NCBI GenBank assembly: GCA_026770585.1
Contig: MU647215.1
Span: 21,312-44,495, forward strand
From: Baffinella frigidus
Lineage: Eukaryota; Cryptophyceae; Cryptomonadales; Baffinellaceae
Length of the DNA stretch: 23,184 bases
Direction: 5' to 3'
A program made the position numbers and the translations under genes. This document shows positions 21,001-23,184 of this stretch, piece after piece. Under the pieces are notes generated by a model that ran no database searches, was not told the origin of the DNA, and saw only the letters and a program-made list of their open reading frames with translations. Position 1 is the first letter of the stretch, and the number at the start of each line of letters is the position of its first letter.

Positions 21001-21990
21001 GGCTGTACTCGGGGTCAGCTCCTATCCCTTAAGTGGCCAGTAGGCTCATACGCCCTACCGTTGGGCCCTGGGACCTGCCTAGGACCTCTTGCGGGTCAAT
21101 TTTGACCGGCTGGCCACTTAAGGGATAAGAGCTGCACGCTCCCGCGGGTGGTAACGTGGCCTAGGAAATTAGGTCGACTGTACTCGGGGTAAGCTCCTAT
21201 AAGAGCTGCACGTGGGTGGTAGCGACTTTACATTGATGCCGTTAGATCGACTGTTTTCGGGGTAAGCCCTTATCCCTTAAGTGACCAACGGGTGCATAAT
21301 CGCCCGTGGAAGTCCTAGGCAGGTCCTACGGCCCTACGGTAGGGCGTCTGAGCCTACTGGTCACTTAAGGGATAAGAGCTGCACGCTTCCGCGGGTCGTA
21401 ACGTGACGTAGAAAATTAGGTCGGCTGTACTCGGGGTCAGCTTCTATCCCTTAAGTGGCCAGTAGGATCATACGCCCTACCGTAGGACCCTAGGACCTGC
21501 CTAGGACCTCATGGCAGTCAAATTTGACTGCCTGGCCACTTGCGGGATAATTATCCCTTAAGTGGCGGACGAGCGATTAATCGCCCTAACTCGCCCTAGG
21601 CAGGTCCTAGGGCCCTACCGTAGGGCGTATGAACCTACTCGCCACTTAAGGGATAAGAGCTGTACGTGCCCTCGGTGGTAAGGGCACTCAGGGGACAAGC
21701 CCCGTGTAGGACGCGTCGATCCGTGCATTTTTCACTTACTAATAAAGTCAATAAGCGTCACTACGCCTGGAGGTCTAGGGCCTCTCCGAAATGTTCTTCG
21801 AGGGTGTGCGCCGCTTCCGCACCACAGGGGTACCTCGCTCATACGAAAGCGCTTCCCCCTCCAAGACCCTACGATAGGCCTATGCCGAGGGCCCTGTGGT
21901 GGTCCTAGCTAGGGGGGGGGGGGGCAAATTCTTATGAGCGAAGCACCCCTGTACATGTCCTTTCAGAAGGATTGGTGGGCCTGGCACTGA
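5651..21990 (+). CDS. Gene B: unrecognised protein with membrane segments near both ends, many small exons
   Basis: Hand-assembled. Firm exons: 5651-5794, 5987-6028, 6109-6153, 7490-7546, 8546-about 8658, 9116-9195 or 9403-9482, 10074-10151, 10890-10982, 12130-12210, 13072-13134, 14571-14630, 15415-15477, 15984-16028, 17923-18003, 18692-18804. Weaker exons: about 17116-17369, the tail exon about 20799-20890, 21779-21829 and 21967-21990. Most firm exons are phase 0; I give roughly 500 residues as an estimate. Residues about 30-48 form a membrane segment; a second lies in the exon at 18692. The region between has NxT sites in exons 10074 (NIT) and 12130 (NGT) and scattered cysteines, which fits a lumenal or extracellular domain. 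No family was recognised. Exon choice among duplicated copies is uncertain in several places, and an exon or part of one may be missing between 16028 and 17923. Confidence 0.6.
5810..6107. repeat. CCCTAAA/CCCTCAA tracts in the first gene B introns
   Basis: Introns 5795-5986 and 6029-6108 are almost purely degenerate CCCTAAA, CCCTCAA, CCCTACA. Here the plus strand, which is the coding strand, reads CCCTAAA. Confidence 0.9.
5987..6153 (+). CDS. Gene B exons 2 and 3 (5987-6028, 6109-6153)
   Basis: Exon 2 encodes VLNYNAEDSDQRDM (AG|GTT ... ATG|GTGACC). Exon 3 encodes VARESTLEIPYLMDR (AG|GTG ... AGG|GTACCA). The 80-bp intron between them consists almost only of CCCTAAA/CCCTCAA repeats. Both are phase 0 and multiples of three. 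Confidence 0.68.
6390..6545. mobile_element. Family D element (D1)
   Basis: Ends GCAGCGGGCTACGAAGAGAT and TTCCTTCGAAGGCCGCTG; core GCCTACCGTAGGGTCCTGGG. Close relative of D2 at 14931-15088. Confidence 0.8.
6798..7437. repeat. Near-identical 115-bp direct repeats (6798-6912 and 7323-7437)
   Basis: Both run from CTCCAAG through GGAGCAAATGGTCTTTTCCT to GGCGATTTTCTC with only a few differences. They flank the palindrome at 6937-7166. The second copy ends about 50 bp before exon 4. Confidence 0.9.
6937..7166. mobile_element. Large palindrome with a nested family D element
   Basis: Left arm about 6937-6998 (GCAAGCCTGAAATTAGTCTA...CCTCGCATCATCACC) pairs with right arm about 7108-7166. The centre (7003-7076) is a partial family D element, so one element seems to have entered another. 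Confidence 0.78.
7490..7546 (+). CDS. Gene B exon 4 with two edge copies
   Basis: 19 codons, VTNMRLTLPARLAAHARSK, acceptor CCGCAG|G, donor AAG|GTCTGA leading into a GA microsatellite. The 3' part of the exon is repeated at 7649-7678 (again followed by GT) and 7823-7852 (followed by GC). After the last copy an open stretch ATLFPWACNPK follows AG at 7851-7852; it could be the start of a further exon. Confidence 0.62.
7547..7780. repeat. GA/GGGA microsatellite interrupted by an exon-edge copy
   Basis: Long purine-only tract (GAGA, GGGA, GGGG) broken at 7640-7680 by the copy of the exon 4 3' edge. It lies at the start of a gene B intron. Open frames crossing it are Arg/Glu-rich artefacts. Confidence 0.9.
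8166..8660 (+). CDS. Gene B exon 5 with earlier partial copies
   Basis: Copies start after AG at 8166, 8280 and 8546, and a 5'-truncated one lies at about 8012-8056. Each begins ASCLPETV and reads LGLD; the copy at 8546 is the longest, continuing DGDRVPLQ, VVSKMREKLSDPR and LLLYT, and its probable donor is ACCG|GTCCGC near 8658. Earlier copies decay into CCCTAAA repeat after 45 to 66 bases. A copy of only the 3' half follows at 8785-8840 (SEIREKLSDPRLRLYTG). Differences between copies include several synonymous changes, so the frame has been under selection. Confidence 0.6.
8660..9115. repeat. CCCTAAA/CCCGAAA intron tracts with a 3' half-copy of gene B exon 5
   Basis: Degenerate CCCGAAA, CCCTAAA and CCCCAAA tracts surround the exon 5 half-copy at 8785-8840. 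No other gene signal. Confidence 0.85.
9116..9195 (+). CDS. Gene B exon 6, copy 1
   Basis: Phase-1 exon reading EVLHPIVIMRQTSDNIEWAY then HTASDPT, donor ACA|GTGGTATG. An equivalent full-length copy lies at 9403-9482 and a truncated one at 9243-9281. Either full copy joins LLLYT|EVL upstream and PT|AFPAL downstream in frame, so the two could be mutually exclusive exons or one may be a relic. Confidence 0.55.
9403..9482 (+). CDS. Gene B exon 6, copy 2
   Basis: Reads EVLNPFVITRQTDDNIEWTY then HTASDPT, same length, phase and splice signals as the copy at 9116. Ten codons differ, about half of them silent. The intron start is duplicated with it (GTGGTATGCCC at 9196 and 9483), so the copied unit of about 287 bp includes exon and donor-side intron. 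Confidence 0.55.
9706..9764. repeat. Perfect 24-bp inverted repeat with an 11-base loop
   Basis: Arms 9706-9729 and 9741-9764 are exact reverse complements and would form a strong hairpin. The loop sequence TTCAAAATCGA also occurs at 9653-9663. The hairpin sits in a gene B intron between two copies of the segment AGAGACTA-ACAACCAA (about 9569 and 9770), each followed by a copy of the exon 7 acceptor edge. Confidence 0.85.
9838..9955. repeat. Short tandem repeat built on GGCGTATATATGCCTAATCCGC
   Basis: About four imperfect units with the core GGCGTATATATGC and ATCCGC, partly palindromic (TATATA centre, GCGGATTCCGC). It lies in the intron before gene B exon 7, next to a decayed copy of that exon's acceptor edge at about 9822. 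Confidence 0.75.
10074..10151 (+). CDS. Gene B exon 7
   Basis: 26 codons, AFPALAWDASLPLNITFQLT then PGQILQ, with an N-glycosylation-type NIT site. Acceptor AACAG|G, donor CAG|GTGACT. Partial copies of the 5' edge lie at 9614 and about 9996, each after CAG; a copy of the 3' edge with a GT donor lies at 10221-10237. The exon has edge copies on both sides. Confidence 0.65.
10152..10889. repeat. CCCTAAA tracts between gene B exons 7 and 8
   Basis: Telomere-like repeat with three exon 8 acceptor copies. A short stretch in the opposite orientation (GGGTTTCGGGTTCAGGG) lies at 10263-10309. Confidence 0.88.
10890..10982 (+). CDS. Gene B exon 8 with edge copies on both sides
   Basis: 31 codons, SVQVINSWPALDRPVLSYRR then TPGVNNDERRQ, donor CAG|GTTTGG. 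Upstream 5'-edge copies: 10518 (AVKVINS), 10667 (AVHVIKS), 10784 (AVHVINSW). Downstream 3'-edge copies with donors: 11125-11151, about 11350-11364, and 11516-11581 (APDWLVLSYRQNPGVNNDEK then RQ|GT). In all of these the protein frame is better preserved than the bases. Confidence 0.63.
10983..11740. repeat. TTTAGGG-oriented tract in gene B, against the usual orientation
   Basis: After exon 8 the intron reads TTTAGGG, GTGAAGGG, GTGTAGGG on the coding strand, up to about 11700, broken by three exon 8 3'-edge copies. It is the main exception to the orientation rule in gene B. Confidence 0.88.
11741..11844. repeat. Repeated splice-acceptor-like unit before gene B exon 9
   Basis: Several copies of a roughly 29-bp unit of the form CTCCCTACAG|TAAATCT, each a pyrimidine run followed by CAG. 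The last one runs into the true acceptor-like CGCAG|GTCTGG at 11843-11845. Confidence 0.75.
11845..11910 (+). CDS. Gene B exon 9, upstream copy
   Basis: Reads VWNVDATFSGEVRAYKLDHS after CGCAG, then diverges from the downstream exon at 12130. It has no clear donor, so it may be a relic or an alternative first part of the exon. Bases match the downstream copy closely, with several silent differences. Confidence 0.4.
11951..12128. repeat. CT/CCCT microsatellite
   Basis: Pyrimidine-only tract (CTCTCT, CCCTCC) directly upstream of the acceptor CTCGCAG at 12123-12129. It is an extreme polypyrimidine tract. Ser/Leu/Pro-rich frames through it are artefacts. Confidence 0.92.
12130..12210 (+). CDS. 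Gene B exon 9
   Basis: 27 codons, VWNVDATFSGEVRAYKLDHS then PVNGTLS with an NGT site; donor TCG|GTCCTC. Downstream 3'-edge copies lie at 12284-12319 (KLEHSDVNCTLA) and about 12419-12457 (one inserted base), each followed by CCCTAAA or CCCTACA repeat. Confidence 0.65.
12512..12755. other. Assembly gap (244 N)
   Basis: Run of N flanked on both sides by CCCTACA repeat, so the gap probably hides more of the same repeat. Open frames crossing it are meaningless. Confidence 0.99.
12899..13071. repeat. CTCGTGACCACAG minisatellite ending at a splice acceptor
   Basis: About a dozen imperfect units of CTCGTGACC with ACAG in several of them. The array ends in GACCACAG|GTG, the acceptor of the next exon, so the unit seems to have been copied from the acceptor region. 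Confidence 0.82.
13072..13134 (+). CDS. Gene B exon 10
   Basis: 21 codons, VSYVSKVLIETRFDTVDVPA then T, acceptor CCACAG|G, donor ACG|GTCCTA. No copy of the exon itself was seen, only of its acceptor. Phase 0 at both ends. Confidence 0.63.
13135..13797. repeat. CCCGAAA/CCCTAAA tract between gene B exons 10 and 11
   Basis: Mostly CCCGGAA, CCCGAAA, then a clean CCCTAAA run at 13625-13680. A non-repeat island at 13371-13555 contains AACGTTTTACGACGTTTCAAA-like inverted motifs and no exon that I can support. Confidence 0.8.
14004..14430. other. Unique intron sequence between copies of the exon 11 start
   Basis: A/T-richer stretch (14004-14400). CCTCTTGCAAGGCTAATAG (about 14143) and GGCCTTGCAAGAGGATATG (about 14371) form an inverted pair, and TTCCGAAATTA/CTCCCAAATTAACC recur, suggesting an old palindromic element of about 250 bp. 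No exon supported. Confidence 0.5.
14571..14630 (+). CDS. Gene B exon 11
   Basis: 20 codons, VIESNAASPRYNGGQPHLKQ, acceptor AAAAG|G, donor CAG|GTTTCG. Upstream 5'-edge copies at 13798 (VIESTAFTD), 13968-14003 (VIESDAASPHYN|GT) and 14431 (VIESDAASPRK). A downstream 3'-edge copy at 14758-14781 carries CAG|GTTTTG. The two 3' copies flank a palindromic insertion. Confidence 0.62.
14634..14757. mobile_element. Insertion flanked by copies of the exon 11 3' edge
   Basis: Contains a family D-like core GGATCCTACGGTAGGCAATA. GGTGGCCAGCCTCATCTCAA with CAGGTTT lies on its left and GGCGGCCAGCCTCATCTCAA with CAGGTTTT on its right. Confidence 0.55.
14931..15088. mobile_element. Family D element (D2)
   Basis: Ends CACACAGCGGGCTACGAAGG and CTTCGAAGTCTGCTGTGTGG; core GCCTACCGTAGGGTCCTAGG. 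Most intact member of the family here. Confidence 0.82.
15415..15477 (+). CDS. Gene B exon 12
   Basis: 21 codons, VSGETGLCDALFDVVGECRD then T, acceptor CCAG|GTA, donor ACG|GTAGCC. A 5' copy at 15225-15257 (VSGEVVSGLCD) and a 3' copy at 15561-15602, followed by the same intron start GGTAGCCTCAACCCTAC, flank it. Introns on both sides are CCCTACA repeat. Confidence 0.63.
15478..15983. repeat. CCCTACA tract around an exon 12 3' copy
   Basis: Long CCCTACACCCTACA runs (15488-15560, 15625-15780), then CCCTAAA and CCCGAAA to 15980. The same CCCTACA unit borders the N gap at 12460-12890. Confidence 0.9.
15788..15883 (+). CDS. Possible tiny gene B exon, two copies (15788-15805, 15866-15883)
   Basis: Two 18-base units between CCCTAAA tracts read EHAYLK and AHMQIK; the second is followed by GTAAAC, a good donor. 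Acceptor AG placement is off by one or two bases from the preferred frame, so phase is unresolved. If real, it lies between CRDT and IAVPRI. Confidence 0.3.
15984..16028 (+). CDS. Gene B exon 13
   Basis: 15 codons, IAVPRIHRIVPTEWK, acceptor CCAG|A (not G), donor AAG|GTACCC. Conserved-looking basic and Trp content; no duplicate seen. Confidence 0.58.
16441..17056. repeat. Direct repeats of a GC-rich block inside a gene B intron
   Basis: The block TTGACTTTTGAAAACAACTG... CTCTCGGCGCCACGGAGGTG ... GTCCGTCGAGGTGCTG occurs at about 16447-16575 and 16915-17040, with a partial at about 16796-16912. Units carry GGAG|GTGCGTTGTGCGG and GTCGAG|GTGCTG, both acceptor-like. Frames read VRCAAVMASPR but no definite exon could be placed. 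Confidence 0.7.
16640..16760. mobile_element. Family I MITE-like insertion (I1), left end shortened
   Basis: Arms TTGCTTTTGGCAACAAAAAT-like and TTGCGTTGCACCAAAAGCAA, ending TGGAGATTAACTCC. It splits a copy of the candidate exon at 17116; the undivided site is at 17326/17327 (CTACTCA|GACACAGC). Confidence 0.78.
17116..17369 (+). CDS. Gene B candidate long exon, boundaries unresolved
   Basis: Frame reads CVASPRPVACVADTLTCPTI, then PEREPFALYDPYTLLPGL and REEHAINFINVQQNALL. A partial copy at 16571-16640 plus 16761-16790 differs mainly by silent changes in this frame (CTA/CTG, CAT/CAC), which supports it. The acceptor may be near 17056 or within 17120-17140, and the donor may be GTAAGA at 17370, although that leaves a phase mismatch with the next exon. 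Confidence 0.42.
17719..17873. mobile_element. Family C element (C2)
   Basis: Ends GAAACGACCCGAAAGTAGAG and ATTCCGGGTCGTTTC, with GGGTAGTTTAGCC and GGACTACCC inside and a CCTACGGTAGG core. Confidence 0.8.
17923..18003 (+). CDS. Gene B exon before the last membrane exon
   Basis: 27 codons, VAWKGAPQDAFEAMRAMAPH then SFPVLVE, acceptor ACAG|G, donor GAG|GTGTGC. Phase 0. The upstream intron includes the C-family palindrome at 17719-17873. Confidence 0.64.
18069..18720. repeat. Ladder of seven copies of an acceptor plus exon start
   Basis: GTG of the exon start follows an AAG at 18069, 18170, 18266, 18371, 18477, 18573 and 18692 (spacing 96 to 119). Each unit has ATTTAACGCCCC, a pyrimidine run, GGAAG, then GTGCGCGACATGTCGCAGCC. 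Only the last unit continues into the full exon. This could give seven competing acceptors. Confidence 0.85.
18692..18804 (+). CDS. Gene B last membrane-segment exon
   Basis: Encodes VRDMSQPRPYAPIMFAFGYP then MFIGFGLTLGAFVLLFLW, a hydrophobic segment of about 25 residues. The exon end CTCTG|G is repeated at about 18974, 19058, 19121 and 19443; at 19121 it is followed by GTAAGT, the best donor in the region. Cutting after CTCTG leaves phase 2, which fits the tail exon frame (G, then CGLRCHLVNIN). Without splicing, the copies at 18974, 19058 and 19121 would stop at TAA just after Trp; the 18692 exon itself reads on through TGGTAC. Confidence 0.66.
18834..19443. repeat. 145-bp direct repeat carrying the membrane exon end
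   Basis: 18834-18978 and 19299-19443 are near-identical, from ATTTGGTG through CGCACCAAAGTTGACGG and GTTAACGCGATGCTCATCGG to CTCTTCCTCTGG. Further partial copies of the exon end lie between them (about 19021-19062, 19091-19122). Confidence 0.85.
19482..19606. mobile_element. Family A palindromic element (A2)
   Basis: Terminal inverted repeat TACAGGGGTACCTCGCTC and its complement at the right end; the inside holds CTAGGACCGCTGTAGGGTCCTAG. The right end abuts CACCTCGTCAACATCAACGG, a copy of the tail exon (HLVNIN). Non-coding MITE-like size, about 125 bp. Confidence 0.8.
19626..19846. mobile_element. Palindromic element within a tail-exon copy
   Basis: Outer arms GCACGGTGTTG and CAACACCGTGC, inner arms TACCACGCAAGAGTG (near 19656) and its complement (near 19819). 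It starts directly after AACATCAACG of the HLVNIN copy. Contains a perfect 24-bp palindrome, AAAATAGCCAGA plus its complement, at 19773-19796. Confidence 0.72.
19885..20160. repeat. Weak CCCTAAA tract and poly-C in the tail region of gene B
   Basis: Short CCCTAAACCCCCT and C-rich runs around the tail-exon copy at 20042. Also a threefold GTGCGCTAACC/GTGCGCTGACC/TACGCTGAACGCCGCTGAAA motif at 19841-20015. Confidence 0.7.
20042..20898 (+). CDS. Gene B cytoplasmic-tail exon, four copies
   Basis: Copies after AG-like sites at 20042, about 20230, 20505 and 20799 share CHLVNINA and then ENQGLPPMF. The last (20799) is longest: YQGMRRFR, then GW and a stop at 20896-20898, or a donor at GATG|GTAGCG. 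Some copies are cut off by CCCTAAA-like sequence or the 18-bp minisatellite. The frame fits phase 2 from the membrane exon. Which copy is used cannot be told from the sequence. Confidence 0.5.
20341..20690. repeat. 18-bp minisatellite, two blocks (20341-20446, 20597-20690)
   Basis: Units of AGTGGCGAGTAGCCCTTA with minor changes, about six in the first block and five to six in the second, each block directly after a tail-exon copy. The unit matches the terminal inverted repeat of the family B elements (CCCTTAAGTGGC). Confidence 0.88.
20881..21680. repeat. Tandem array of about 75-bp units with four embedded family B palindromes
   Basis: Units read GCTGCACGCTTCCGCGGGTG|GTAACGTG... TTAGGTCG.CTGT...CTCGGGGT.AGCTCCTAT. 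The first 20 or so bases copy the tail exon 3' edge with a GT. Palindromes TATCCCTTAAGTGGCCA...TGGCCACTTAAGGGATA lie at 21023-21127, 21270-21374, 21445-21550 and 21551-21656. Unit junctions at about 20950 and 21200 are without an element. Confidence 0.82.
21779..21829 (+). CDS. Gene B penultimate exon
   Basis: After TCTAG, reads GLSEMFFEGVRRFRTTG, homologous to the tail-exon copies but with an acidic, less decayed sequence (EMFFEG versus PMFCRG). Cutting at GGG|GTACCT inside the left end of element A3 and rejoining at TTTCAG|AAG gives a phase-0 junction. Confidence 0.5.
21825..21953. mobile_element. Family A palindromic element (A3), nearly the whole of a candidate intron
   Basis: Ends ACAGGGGTACCTCGCTCAT and ATGAGCGAAGCACCCCTGT, core CAAGACCCTACGATAGG. 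The donor GT lies in its left terminal repeat at 21830-21831, and an acceptor TTTCAG lies just outside at 21961-21966. Confidence 0.8.
21967..21990 (+). CDS. Gene B last exon and stop
   Basis: Reads KDWWAWH then TGA at 21988-21990. It is the first plausible stop after the tail exon, in phase 0 with the cut inside A3. A precise excision of A3 would instead give RTYMSFQKDWWAWH with the same stop. Confidence 0.45.
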   Translation, partial: KDWWAWH

Positions 21991-22406
21991 AATCCATTCG
22001 ACCAGAGATACATGCACACATCCTCCTCGGGAGAGAATGAATGCACCCTTCCTCTACACGCTCATACGAATTCTCAAGTCAACGGCGTCAGATCTGACGC
22101 CTTACGATAGATTTTGCCTGTCCTCAAAAAAGAGTTTTGCCAAAAGTAGCAGGCTCCCAGAGAAGTTGACTTTTGAGATTGACCCCCTTCTCAGGTCTCG
22201 CGAAAGTCCGTGCAAGGGGATCATGTCCATGTTAAGGGTTGAGGAGGAAGTTAACATGTCCATGTTAAGGGTTGAGGAGGAACCGTGAACATGTCCATGT
22301 TAGGGGTGAAGGAGGAAGGGTTATGGCGATAAGTGGACCCTACTAAGCAGACCGCACCCAGTGGATCACTCGCACTCTGAGTTGCCACCGTTGCACGCGT
22401 TGACGT
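21991..22406. repeat. Downstream region with a 33-bp triple repeat
   Basis: Three copies of ATGTCCATGTTAAGGGTTGA plus GGAGGAA at about 22223-22317. GATTTTGCCTGTCC at 22110-22123 matches an arm of the inverted repeat upstream of gene B. No gene supported. Confidence 0.75.
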
Positions 22407-23115
22407 TACAGGGGTACCTCGCTCATCAGAAAGCGCCCCCCTCCTAGGAACACCATAGGGCCCTAGGCATAGGCCTACAGTAGAGTCCTAGGGGGGGGCA
22501 CCGCCAGCGCCACACAGCTCTACAGGGGTACCTCGCTCATCAGAAACCGCCTCCTCCTCCTCCTCCTCCTAGGACCCTACAGTAGGGCTATGCTGAGGGC
22601 CCGATGGTGGTTCTATGGGGGGGGGCAGTTTCTTATGAGCGAGGTACCCCTGTACTCGCGAAGCGTTGCTCGCGAAGCTTGCTCTGAGACCACACATGTA
22701 CACAGGGATCCCGCACGCTGATTTCTTATTTTTCTGAATTTATTAGAGAGGATTCGCTGTTTTTCCCGACCCGTGCCATCACCAGACTATGACCGGTTTA
22801 ATCTCCATACAAGTATTAATTGATAGCTTCCTGGCAACGAAAATTACTACACGGTTTGCTTATACAAGTAATAGTAGAGCATTTGTGTAGTAAATTTTGT
22901 TGCGCCAAAAGCAATTAATCAATACTTTTGTGGAGATGAGGTTTATGGACGCAAGAACCCGAGGTTTATGGACGCAAGAACCCTCCAGGAGCCTACAGGG
23001 GTACCTCGCTCATACGAAAGCGCCCCCCCCTAGGACCCTACTGTAGGTCTATGCCTAAAGCCCTGCGGTGGTTCTAGGAGGAGGGGCGCTTTCTTGTGAG
23101 CGAGGTACCCCTGTA
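22407..23115. mobile_element. Cluster of family A elements (A4 22407-about 22505, A5 22521-22654, A6 22994-23115)
   Basis: All begin TACAGGGGTACCTCGCTCAT. A5 and A6 end with its complement; A4 lacks the right end, like A1. Inside each are AGGACCCTAC and GTAGG cores and G runs. A further fragment follows at 23116-23184. Confidence 0.85.
22801..22937. mobile_element. Family I element (I2), complete
   Basis: Ends ATCTCCATACAAGTATTAAT and its near complement at 22918-22937; inner arms CAACGAAAATTACTACAC and GTGTAGTAAATTTTGTTG. A 23-bp direct repeat, GAGGTTTATGGACGCAAGAA, follows twice at 22936-22982. Confidence 0.82.
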
Positions 23116-23184
23116 CACGCACGGTAGGCCTATTCCCTGGACCCTACGGTGGTCTCCAAAGGGGGGGGGGGGAGAGAGAGAGAG

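Noticed and set aside
22037-22288. 83-codon frame downstream of gene B
   Set aside because: Ends in the MSMLRVEEE repeat from the 33-bp units; no other support.

Overview
The window looks like an intron-dense, repeat-rich nuclear segment of a microbial eukaryote, most likely a dinoflagellate or a related alga. No bacterial operon, tRNA, rRNA or CRISPR was seen. The lineage is inference. It rests on TTTAGGG-type repeats (known as the dinoflagellate and plant telomere type, here interstitial and degenerate), acceptors that are nearly always AG|G, at least one GC donor, and an N-terminal protein module of a kind I recall from algal and dinoflagellate proteins. A 244-base N gap lies at 12512-12755.

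Two genes can be assembled by hand and are divergently arranged around about 470 bp (5180-5650). Gene A is on the minus strand, starts at 5179 and runs off the left edge. It has eleven short exons (5179-5000, 4817-4692, 3078-2953, 2772-2701, 2489-2424, 2270-2185, 1977-1938, 1774-1726, 1453-1404, 1187-1074, 355-288). They join in phase into a barrel-like N-terminal module followed by TPR-like helical repeats. Gene B is on the plus strand, starts at 5651 and appears to end near 21990. Its many short exons encode an unrecognised protein with an N-terminal membrane segment, a probable lumenal region with NxT sites, a second membrane segment near the C-terminus and a short tail.

Between the exons there are three kinds of material. 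(1) Degenerate CCCTAAA/CCCTACA tracts, mostly oriented so that the coding strand reads CCCTAAA; the orientation flips when the gene strand flips. (2) Palindromic MITE-like elements of at least six families. Four of them share an internal core resembling CCTACCGTAGGGTCCTAGG although their terminal inverted repeats differ. Several have occupied and empty sites within this window. (3) Partial tandem copies of exon edges, carried together with their splice donor or acceptor, beside almost every gene B exon and several gene A exons.

Region by region: 1-3090 is the TPR part of gene A; 3091-4690 is one long gene A intron with a palindromic element and a degenerate ~300-bp tandem duplication; 4692-5179 holds the first two exons of gene A; 5180-5650 is the shared upstream region; 5651-18003 holds the gene B ectodomain exons in telomere-like and microsatellite introns; 18004-19450 is a ladder of copies around the last membrane exon; 19480-21990 holds tail exons, palindromic elements and tandem arrays; 21991-23184 holds repeats only. 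The repeated exon-edge copying, the introner-like elements and the telomere-like introns together are the unusual system in this window.
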